From Myotis daubentonii (taxonomy: Eukaryota; Chordata; Mammalia; Chiroptera; Vespertilionidae), in NCBI RefSeq assembly GCF_963259705.1, contig NC_081840.1:147657549-147721548 (forward strand): a stretch of 64,000 nucleotides of DNA. The letters run 5' to 3'. The translations under genes were made by a program, and so were the position numbers. A model generated the notes under the pieces. That model saw only the letters and a list, made by a program, of their open reading frames with translations. It had not been told where the DNA came from and ran no database searches. Positions 34,801 to 46,800 of this stretch are shown here, one piece after another (position 1 is the stretch's first letter; each line of letters starts with the position of its first letter).

Positions 34801-37800
34801 ATCACCGGCTGAAGGCGGCCTTTGCCCACCCCCCAGCTCTTGCCTGCCGCCTGGGTTGCCGATCACCATTCTTCAGTCCTTCCCCTTTTGCCTCCCAGCA
34901 TTGCGGCTACATATGCAAATTAACCGCCATCTTTGTTGGTGGTTAACCGCCATCTTGGCTGGCAGTTAATTTGCATATCGCCCTGATTAGCCAATGGGAA
35001 GGGTAACGGACGTACGGCTCATTACCATGTTTCTCTTTTATTAGATAGGATAGAAAATCCTTACTGTACACAAGAAATGGTTGATAGTGTTTGCCTTTAT
35101 ATAAGGGAATAGAGTTTGGGGGGAACTTGCCTCTTTGCTTGTGTTCTTTGAATTTTACTATGTATTACCAATTGAAAAACTCCCCTTTTAAGCCTTCTTT
35201 CACCAGTGGCACTGCAAAAACCACCACTGTTTAACAGTTTTTCATTTTTAAATAGCTTAAGGTATAGAAATGAGCTGGTGCAGGATGTCAAATCTGTTAA
35301 AAAACAACAACAAAAAACACCACAAATCTAGATGGTGGACTGCCTAGAGGAGTGATGGTGAACCTTTTGAGCTCGGCATGTCAGCATTTTGAAAAACCCT
35401 AACTTAACTCTGGTGCCGTGTCATATATAGCAATTTTTTGATATTTGCAACCATAGTAAAACAAAGATTTGTATTTTTGATATTTATTTTATATATTTAA
35501 ATGCCATTTAACAAAGAAAAATCAACCAAAAAATGAGTTCGTGTGTCACCTCTGACACGCGTGTCATAGGTTCGCCATCACTGGCCTAGAGATTCTGAGA
35601 CCGCAGTAAAATGCTCAAAATCTCTGGGTTTGGATTTAGAAGTGGGTTCAAATCCTGCCTTTGTCACTCTCTAGCTGCATGAACTTAGGCAAGCTTCTTA
35701 AATTTTTATGTAAACCAGGAATAATGGTATTTCACCCTCAAAGTTGTAATTATAATGCCACTTCCTGATTGTGTGGTGTCAAAATATATGCCCTCAATCA
35801 TTATGTCTCCTCTGCTCAAAACTGCAGAAGGTCTTTATTATCAGCTCAAATTCAGACTATCTTGGTGATTAGTCTTATAGCTGTACCAAACTGGTCACAG
35901 GTCATCCAGAGTCTCAGCAGACATTCTTGTTTCGTAGCCTCATTCTTTACCATCCCTGGAGCATAGCACACCCACTCCCAAGTAACCAAATGTGAATGGA
36001 GTGCTTGGTGCATCTGCGCGCACAGCCGGGCCCACCGTGCGGCCAAACCCCTTGTTGAGTCTCCTTCATCAGACCAGGATCCTCGCCTAGTGATTTCTCT
36101 TAACCGTCTTTGTTTCCCCACCCTCATACAGTATCTTTCATGAAATGGGCATCTGATGACTGAAATTGTGTTTCCAATGTGTCTTTTTGCTGATGAGCCA
36201 CTAAGCAGACCCTCAATAAATAATTACTCGGTTGAAAAAATATATATTTGTTCACGTCCCTGCTTTTAATTCTTTAGGTATATACCCAAAAGTGGAATTG
36301 CCTGATCATAGTTTAAATCTGTTTAATTTTTTGAGTAGGTGCCATAATGGCTTTCCATAGTGGTTGCACCATTTTACATTCCCATCAGCAATGACAGGTT
36401 CAATTTCTCCACATCCTCAACAACACTTGTTATTTTGTTTTTCCATATCTGCTGAAATGTCACCTCTTTGAGAAACTGGTCCCTGAGATACTTCTCTACT
36501 GTCAGATAGAGGTGCTCTATTCTTTTCTCCATGATGGTATGTATCACTTTCATTCTAACCCCTACCCCACCCCCTACCAGTCACTTGACCTCTTGTCAGT
36601 TCCTACTGCATATGTGTGTTCTACATCCACCCACTGCTTTCCATCTTCATTGTTAGCATCCTCATCCAAACTGCCATCATTTCTTCCCTGATACTCAGAA
36701 GCCTCATAACTAGCCTGCTTGCTTCTGCATCACTCTTTTATCTCTATATCAGCCAAAGGGATTTCTTGTTAAAAATCATGTATTTAACCATGTCACTTCC
36801 CAGCTGAAACCAATTGCCTCCAGCTCCCTACCTGACCTACTGTGCCCTGAAGAATCTGGCCCCTGCCTGCCTTTCTGATTTTATCTCCTCCCACTCTCCT
36901 TTTATTTGTATATTTCAACCTGCTCTAAGCACACCAAGCTGATTCCTGCCAAGGTTGTGACTGCCTCAGGCCACTGGGTTTGTCTTGGGCCCAGAATAAC
37001 TTTGCACTTGACTGACTCCTTGTCATCTCTCAGACCAAATGTTGCCTTTTAGTCCTATTTTAGACACTATCCAGTGCCACAACTTATTTTATCACATGCT
37101 TACTTCACTTGATAAACACTTGGAAAGTATTTAGCCTATCACCAAGTCTATCTACTACTGGAATGTGAGCTCTGTGAGGACAAAGATTTTGTTCATCTTC
37201 ATAACCAGTGTCCCCACTAATTGGCACAGAGGAAGTAATCAAGAAATGAATGCATGCATACAAGCATTTGTTGATGCACTTACCACATCATAGTTTTTGT
37301 GTTGCATGTCTGTCTTTTCCTCTAGATTTTTAAAGGTAGGAATTAGATTTTCTTCTTTGAGGTCCTTTTTGGTGGCTATACAGTTTGGTCAAGAATTTAT
37401 AATGAGTCAGTTTCTAAGTATTAGCTGGACCACAGATTTTATGAGATCCCTCTTTACTTAAGAAGCACTGCGAGCCTCGGGAAACTTGGTGCTTCAGCAT
37501 CTCAACTAAAGCACCCATTCCTCTAAGACAGGGTGGGGAACATCCAGCCAGAGGGCTGTGCAAGGCCCCGGAAATCATTTGTTCTGACCCTGCCCAGGCA
37601 TTAGGGGTGAGTTAGTTAAAGGTTTGACCAAATATAGCAGGCTAATTTTTAAGTTGATAATTTTATATGGCCTGTGAATGATGTTATAAATATCCAAATG
37701 GCCCTGGGCAGAAAAAAGCTTCCCCACCCCTGCGCTAAGAGACAGGATGTGTTAGGCAATGCTGCTCTTATTCTGGTGGATGTGGAAGAATTGAGAAAAA

Positions 37801-40800
37801 TTTCTGTAGCTGGTGAAGGTGATTGACTATAAAAAGTAGAGGAAGAACCATATGTTGCAAAGAAAATGCTTGTGGACTTAACTTGGAATAGAGAACAGAT
37901 CATCTGGATAGGAAAATTTAGACAGTTGAGGTTTTTTTTATTGGAACTTTTTCAAGAGTGTAGAATGAAAGGAGAGAATGTCAGTTTATTTCAAGATGCT
38001 TATCAAAGAATGAAAGAGCAGATGAGTTCTGAGTAGACCTCACAGGTCAGGAAATGGACAGCATGACCCACATGAAAAAGCGAGGCCACTGAAGCTAAAA
38101 GGCTGAGCGGCTCAGCTGAGCAGACTTGAGGAGCACCCATGCTAACTTTGGCTAAAGGTTTCCAATGGCAAAATGTGAAACTGTTCAGATACAACATGTG
38201 CAGACTTTTAGGGGAAAGAAATGATATTATTAATTAGGGGCCAATAACATTATTAAATATTTATCACAAGATATTTAAAAATACTTTTGCTGCTAAAGAC
38301 TAGCAGACAGGGAATGTTTCATAAACTGTGATATGCATAGAGAGGCTGGAAATAGTTAACACATTGCCAAAACAATCTAGAATGTGGGAAGGTTTCTTAT
38401 TATATTTGAGTTTTTCAAAATATCATACTTAGATTGGTGCTCTTTTTTAAGCCCATAAGCTAGACAGGCCATTAGATGTACTACATCAGCTATACCCATC
38501 ACACTCATTAATTCATATGATTTTTTTCCTGAGCAGGAATAGAAAATAAAATTACAAACTCAGAAGCAAGGCTACCAAAGAAGTGATTTACTCTAAGTGT
38601 GGCCCATTTCTTCTAAAAGGTTTTTGCACTCTATTTTTATTATAAATTATTTCAAATGGAAGATTCAGAGAACAATATAAACTCATTTATCTACCACTCA
38701 GATTTGCTTCAGATTCATAAACAGTATATAACTTTATTTGGTATGTATTTTTAAAACTTATGTATCATATATTTACAGTATTTTACTTCTAGCTTTTGTT
38801 ATTTACTTATTTCCCTGTTGATAGAAATTAGATCATTTCTAATTTTGAGACACTGTTAGAGACTTGGAGCAAGAATCTAGGCCCGTGGTCGGCAAACTGC
38901 GGCTCTTTGGCCCCTTGAGTGTGGCTCTTCCACAAAATACCGCGTGTGGGCGCACGTACAGTGTGATTGAAACTTCGTGGCCCATGTTCAGAAGTCGGTT
39001 TTCGGCCTGGGCGAGTCTATTTTGAAGAAGAACTGTTGATATTCGGCTCTGTTGACTAATGAGTTTGCCGACGTCGGCAAACTCATTAGTCAACAGAGCC
39101 AAATATCAACAGTACAACGATTGAAATTTCTTTTGAGAGCCAAATTTTTTAAACTTAAACTGTATAGGTAGGTACATTGTTATTAACTTAATTAGGGTAC
39201 TCCTAAGGCTTAGGAAGAGCCACACTCAAGGGGCCAAAAAGCCGCATGTGGCTCGCGAGCCGCAGTTTGCCGACCACGGGTCTAGGCAAATGCCAAAGCC
39301 ATACAAATGGAAGGCGAAGAAAATTATGAAGAAGTTTAAAAGTACAGGATAGATTGTCAGTATTAACTACCATGAAGGGAAAGAAGATGCAAAATGAAGT
39401 TAAGAACTGAAGATAGAAATGAAAGTTCATCTGGGGAATTTGAAAATGAGTGAGAAAAACAAGATAACTTGAATCTTATCGTAAATGCAGTAGAATAGTT
39501 ATTATAATAGTTATGTAAGAGAGCATGAATTCCTACTAAGAGGAACACTTCTATGACCCTGTGGACTTCTATAATCAGTGGACAATAAAAGTGGATAAAA
39601 AAGCTGTGGGACATTTACACAATGGAATACTTCTCAGCTGTAAAAAAGGAAATCTGATCCTTATGCCAACATGGATGGACCTGGAGAGCATTATGCTAAG
39701 TGAAATAAGTCAGTTAAGGACAAGTACCATATGATTTCACTCATATATGGAATCAAATGAACAAAATGAACTAACAAGCAAAGTAGTGACAGACTCATAG
39801 ACAGAGAGCAGGCTGACACCTGTTGGGAGCAGGGCTGGATAGGAAGGTCGTGGAGGGATTGAGCAAAAAAGAAAACAGGAGAAAGTACTCATGGACATGG
39901 ACAATTAGTATGGTGATTGCTGCAAGGAAGTGGAGGAGGTTTAGAGGGGATACTAGTAAATGATGATGGACGGAAACTTAACTTGGGTGGTGAACACACA
40001 ATAGATGATGTGTTGTGGAATTGTGCACCTGAAGTCTGTATAATTTTGTCAGTGTCACCCCAATAGATTCAATAAAAGGGGAAAAATTTAAAAAATATGT
40101 CCTCCTGCAAAGTTCTTAAGTGTGGTACAGTATTCCTTTGTGAAGATGTTTTATAGTCAGTTTAGCCTGACCTTTATTTGGTTTGAGGTGGATTTTTGTT
40201 TCAACTATAGAATCTATTCCTTTGACAAGAGCACCCCCTTTGTCTGAGGAACTCTGTCCCTACCATTCTTTTGTAGACATTAACTTTGGCTGGGCCAAAT
40301 GATGCCATATCTTTATAAGAACTCTCTTCCCTGGTCACAATGACTAGTTGAGGGGTAGACCCCTGATCAAAGATGGACTGATCAGAATATCTCACTTCTT
40401 TGTAACACTGGCTACTTTGTGAGCTGGGCACAGAACTCAAGAATTCATAACTAGAGATCTATCCTCACATGGTTTGGGGGTAAGAATTTATACTTGTGGC
40501 ATAGTTTGGAAACCTCAAGCCACAAAATGAAAGTAAGGTGTCCCAAATTGCTTATCACTATGGCATACTTGATTGAAGCATTTAAATCCTTTCCCAGCAT
40601 TTTTGAGGTTGGAGCTGGAGAATAGAGGGCTTTTCTCTCTGGTGGTGAAAATGGGAGAATAGACATCTTAAGATAGCTAATATTCCTGTAAAAGCTGGTC
40701 TGCAGTAGGAAAGAAGTCAGTCAGACAGGAGGAAGTGAAAATGGTGCAGGAAGAAAAAGTGCTGTGACATTCAGTGTTTCATGAGGTGGTGACACTCGGC

Positions 40801-43800
40801 CCTTCCTGTTTTTTGGTTCCACATCCTAATTGACCTTTTTGCCAAACTAGCTTGAGGGTATGTTTTTTTGTCATTCCCAACCAATAGATTCATGACCACT
40901 ATTGCTTTTCGTGGCTAATAATGGAGATGATAAGATATGCCAGAATCTCTTCAAAATACTTCTAAGACCCTAAGTTATTCTAGCTCCACATCATGGGTAT
41001 TTTGTAAAGTTGGAACCCCAAGGCCATTAATTCTGTCAATGTCTCTCATCTCTGGCATTTTTGGGCACTGTCACTTTGGTCACTTCTGTCTTGCACCTCA
41101 TTCCTGTTAGCTCACCATCAAAAACTCTTCTTGAAACACTTCTTTGACACTGCTAAAGTTATTTATTTTTCTAAGAGGTGCCTTCATGCACATCCTTATT
41201 AACACATGAAATATCAGCTCAGATGAGCTTTCTTCTGAGAAGCACTGCCTTCTCTTAGCTGATATGGTGTTCCATCCTCTGTCTACATTACTACGTCGAT
41301 ATACCTAAAATAGACAACATTTAGTACAAGATGCAACTTCAATACAGCCCAACATATAACAGTATATTAGGATTGTTGGTTTACCCAGTTCCTCACAGGA
41401 CTGTAAGCATCTTGAGAACAGGGACTGTATCTTCTAAATCTTTGTTCTCTTAGTAGCAAGCATGCAGGGCCTCATTTATTCAGGAGATTCTAAATAAATA
41501 CTGGGAAAACTGATAGAAAAGGGGTATTTTGCTGGATAAAGTATTTCTGAAATACAGGTGTGTAATTTAAAAGATGGTGAGTACAGACTGAGGACCTAAC
41601 GAAGGAAGAATAAAATTCCTTGAGTAAGAGAACAAAGCAGACATCTCATATGTAATATCTTAAATGATGAGATGGTAGTTAGAATTAATATCACATCCTG
41701 AAGTGGAGTGAGACCATATTTTTGCAAGAAAAGGAAAGGAGGCTCAACAATACTTAGTAAATGCTGACTGCAGCAAAAGACTTGGCCCTGGTTAAAGACA
41801 GGAAGAGTGACTAAGCTGGGTTTGTCTAGGAAGTAGTTTATGGAACTTTACTAAACAAAGGCAGAGTTCTGTTTTGGGGAATAATTGAAACATTTCCATT
41901 CCTCTTGGTCTTGACAAATACAAAGTAAAAGAAAAGATTATAGTAAGAAAATGCCTGAAAAAAGGAAAGCTGATGTATTTTTGACAAAAATATACCTTGT
42001 CAGACTTAATTATTAAGAATAAGGAAGGCAGAGGACCAACATGGGGGCATGTAGGACCTGATAGAGGGTGAGAGTGTGTGTGAGAGCATGTGAGAGATGG
42101 TGTGGGTGTGAGTGTGGAGGGAGAGATGGTGTGGGTGTGAGTGTGGAGGGAGAGATGGTGTGGGTGTGAGTGTGGAGGGAGAGATGGTGTGGGTGTGAGT
42201 GTGGAGGGAGAGATGGTGTGGGTGTGAGTGTGGAGGGAGAGATGGTGTGGGTGTGAGTGTGGAGGGAGAGATGGTGTGGGTGTGAGTGTGGAGGGAGAGA
42301 TGGTGTGGGTGTGAGTGTGGAGGGAGAGATGGTGTGGGTGTGAGTGTGGAGGGAGAGATGGTGTGGGCGTGAGTGTGGAGGGCATCTTTCAGTCAGTGCA
42401 GGACCTCCGGGCGGTTCGGGCGCTCCTGGTGGAGGAGCTGCTAGGCCTCATGCAGATTGGTCGGGCGCTTTTCTCCCATTGAGAGTGGAGTGCTTGACAT
42501 TTTGGAGGATTCTCGGGGTTCTCCTTGGAAGGAGGCTGTGGGGAACAGCCGAGGCCCAGCACTCTGATGCCAGTCAGGCATGCAGGGCCCAGTGCTGAGA
42601 CCGGACCCCCCCCAGCATGGGCCTGACGCCATGACCTGGCGAGCCTGAACCAGTGCCCTGGACAACCGCCCTGCCACGTTGACAGGGCATGCCATGCTGG
42701 CTGGGTTTAACAAGATATAATAATTTTAAGTTTGAATGTTCCTAGAAATATTGTCTAAATTTGAATGTTCCTAGAAATGTATTTCTAGGAACATTCAAAT
42801 ATATAATTTATTTATATATTTGGTATATATATATATACCTAATAACTTATACACAGAGCTATAGATATAAATAAATATTTACTAGCTATGATATATGTAA
42901 TAAAAATTATAGAACAGCAAAAAGAAATTGACAAACACACCATTATAGCAGGATATCTTAACATACATATTTGAATAGTTGAGAAATCAGGTAGATAAAA
43001 ATTTGGTAAGTATACTGAAGATTTGATTTCAGCAGTTATCAAGCCTTCTCTTTTGGACATATAGAGAACCCTATCCCCAACAATAACTTGAACACAAATT
43101 CCTCTTAACTATCTGGAAGTTTTATTAAAATTGATCACATACCAGGCTAAAAAGCAAGCTCATCATTGTCAAAAATCAGTATGAGACAAACTGAGCTAGG
43201 TGGTAAAAGAGAATAATAGAAAAAAATTTAAACTTAAACTGTAATGAAAATTTATGCTATGCATACAGTTCTTACGAACTATAGCTAATGTGGTACCCAA
43301 AGGCCAAGTGCAGATCCTTAACTCATTTTTTAGGATAAAGGTCTGAAATGTAATGAGTTAGAAGACCAACTTTTTACATCCAAAAAAGAACAAAAGAATA
43401 AACTCAAAGAAAAAAAGAGAAACATGTCAAATTTTAAACAAATTGTTTCAAAGAGGGAGAACACACCCTGGGTCATTTTAGGAGGCCAGTATATCCATAC
43501 AAGCACATTATAAAAAATAAAATTTATAGGTATAATCATTTATGAAGATGAATTAAAAAAATTAGAAAACCAAGTCCAACTTGTATACATATATGTATAA
43601 CCTATGGACACAGACAATAGGGTGCTGAAGGCTGGGCTGTGTGTGTGTGGGGGGGGGGCTAGAGGGGGTCAATGGAAAAAAGGGACATATGTAATTCAAC
43701 AATAAAGAATTATTTTTTAGAAAAATTAAGAAAACCAAGTCCAACGATGTTTTGAAAAAGCATAAAACATCATAACTGAAGTTGGATTTATTCTTGGACT

Positions 43801-46800
43801 GCAAGCAAGTCCAATGATCAAAAAGACAGTCAAACCTCAGAGGGAAGGTAGGGGAGGGTGGGGGTAAGGGGGAAAGATCAACCAAAGGACTTGTATGCAT
43901 GCATACACGCCTAACCAATGGAAACAGATAACAGGGTGATGAGGGCATGAGTGGGGGGAGTATGGGGGGGGGCAATAGGGGGATAAGGACACATATGTAA
44001 TACCTTAATCAATAAAGAATAAAAAGTCAATGTTCAAATTAATCTATAAATTAAATCCAATCAAAGTCCCAAAGGCACTTAAAAAAAACAAACAAAAAAC
44101 TTGACCAGATGATTAAAGTTTTATGAAAGAGTAAAGAGTCAAAGATAATGAAAAACAATTTTTAAAAATAACAAGGTGGTGGCAGGAGAGAGGGGAACTT
44201 CTCCCCATTAGATATTAGATTAATTATAAAATTTCTATATACCTTATTATAAAATAACAGTTGTTATTTTTACTGTGCTACATCCCAGTTCCTGGCACAT
44301 AGTAGGCATTCAGAAATATCTGTTAAGTGAATGAAGCATGCCTTTGAAGGTAGCAGAAATAAAGTAGATTAAAAGTGGGAAACGGAGAAACCAAGATGGC
44401 GGCATAGGTAAACACCGGAGATTGCTGCCTCGCACAACCACTTCAAAAATACAACTAAAAGACGGAACGGACACCATCCAGAACCACAGGAAGGCTGGCT
44501 GAGTGGAAATTCTACAACTAGAAGGAAAGAGAAAAGCATACCGAGACTCAGAGGAGGTGCGGTGTGGAAGTAAAATACAAAGGTGCGGAGGTGCATGTGG
44601 AGAGTGCTGGCGGCTGAGGACACGATTGTCTTTTTCAATCGGGAGGGAGTCTCAGGCTCTGAGCTCCAGTTCCGGGCGAGTCTCTGGGGACCCAGACCCA
44701 CGTGGGAGAGGCGGGACTGTCTGGCATCGGTCGGAACTCGAGGGCAGCTTTCTCTCAGAGGCGCTCGCAGCGATTGCCGGGGCCTTTGAGGGCAGGACTG
44801 AGAGCAGCCATACTGCTCACTCCACCCACCCTGTTGATCCCCTGGGACCCTGCCCCGCCCAAGCAGTGCATGGAGGCTTTTGCATATGAAAGGCCCAGCC
44901 CTTTGTAATCTGAAAATTACTTAACAAACTGCAGCTGGCCCAAGGCCCCACAGCAACTTCCATTGCTTTACAGCTGGCTCCTGCTGGGTAGCCTCAGGCA
45001 GAGGCTAGATTAGCACCTCCTTAGATCCAAGAGCCAGTGTACCCAGTGGTCAGAGTGGGACCATCCACATTACAACTCCTCAGATCCACAAGGGACACAC
45101 TCAGGGGACAGACTCAGTGAGCACCAAAGCCCCACTGAAGCAGGTCTTGCCCCCATAAGGGTGTCTTCAGCGCAGAAGTTCTCCCACCGTAGACACAGAT
45201 GATTCTCACAGCCAGTTGGCCTGGAGGTCAATTCCTCCGAGTGTTACCTACAACAATTAAGGCTTAACTACAACAAGACTGTGCACAAAGCCCACAAGGG
45301 GGTACACAAAGAGTGTCTACCTCAGGTAATTGGGGAGGCTGAGCCACTGGGCCCTATAGGACACTTAGCACAGAAAGCCACTCTATCGACACAGTGAAGC
45401 ATAAAAAATGCCGAGACAAAGAAACAGGACACAAATGACAGAAATGGAGGAAAGCAAACTACTGGATATAGAGTTCAAAACCACACTTTTAAGGTTTTTC
45501 AAGAATTTTCTAGAAACCGCCAATAAACTTAATGAGACCCTCAAGAAATCTAGTGAGACCCTCGATGTTGTGATAAAGGACCAACTCGAAATTAAGCATA
45601 CACTGACTGAAATAAAGAATATTATACAGACTCCCAATGGCAGACCAGAGGATTGCAAGAATCAAGTCAAAGATTTGAAATATGAAGAAGCAAAAAATAC
45701 CCAACCAGAAAAGCAAAATGAAAAAAGAATCCAAAAATACAAAGATAGTGTAAGGAGCCTCTGGGACAGCTTCAAGGGTACCAATATCCGAATTATAGGG
45801 GTGCCAGAAGAAGAGAGAGAGCAAGATATTGAAAACCTATTTGAAGAAATAATGACAGAAAACTTCCCCTACCTGGTGAAAGAAATAGACTTCCAAGTCC
45901 AGGAAGCGCATAGAACCCCAAACAAAAGTAATCCAAAGAGGACCACACCAAGACACATCATAATTAAAATGCCAAGAGCAAAAGACAAAGAGAGAATCTT
46001 AAAAGCAGCAAGAGAAAGACAGTCAATTACCTACAAGGGAGTACCCATACGACTGTCAGCTGATTTCTCAACAGAAACTTTGCAGGCCAGAAGGGAGTGG
46101 CAAGAAATATTCAAAGTGATGAAATACCAAGAACCTACAACCAAGATTACTTTATCCAGCAAAGCTATCATTCAAAATTGAAGGTCAGATAAAGAGCTTC
46201 ACAGATAAGGAAAAGCTAAAGGGGTTCATCACCACTAAACCAGTATTATATGAAATGCTGAAAGGTATCTTTTAAGAAGAGGAAGAAGAAAAAGGTAAAG
46301 ATACAAATTATGAGCAACAAATATGCATCTATCAACAAGTGAATCTAAAAATCAAGTGAATAAATAATCTGATGATCAGAATAAACTGGTGATTATAATA
46401 GAATCAGGGGCATAGAAAGGGAGTGGACTGACTATTCTTGGGGGGGGGGCGGGAAGGGGTGTGGGGGATGCGGGAAGAGACTGGACAAAAATCGTGCACC
46501 TATGAATGAGGACAGTGTTGGGGGGAGTGAGGGAGGAGGATGGGAGGGGAACCGGGTGCAGGGGAGCTATGGGGGGGGGGGGGAAGAGGAACAACTGTAA
46601 TAATCTGAACAATAAAGATTTAATTTAAAAAAAAAGTGGGAAAGGAAGAGAACTGGCTGAAACAAAACACACCATGGAAGGTAGGAGGATGAAAAAAATG
46701 ACAAGAAACAAGGAATATCTGAGAGCAATTCTGTTGGCTCTGGTGGTGGAAGATGTGTAACATAAGTGAAGTCAAGTAAAATATAGTTGTGGATGACCTT

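Larger units (their letters stand above)
42840..44220 (+). mobile_element. Old L1 ORF2 relic, interrupted
   Basis: Diverged endonuclease-region sequence (gaaattgacaaacacaccat, then 'attaaaattgatcacatacc') continues with RT-region words such as 'tttattcttggactgcaagc'. It is split by two short young L1 3' ends. Confidence 0.65.

Noticed and set aside
34356..34946. Overlapping ORFs of 68-157 codons on both strands
   Set aside because: They fall in the GC-rich interior of the 33971-35050 Helitron and share no known domain.
41792..42385. 197-codon antisense ORF rich in His/Pro/Thr/Ser
   Set aside because: It is generated by the 29-bp minisatellite, whose period rotates through all frames without a stop.
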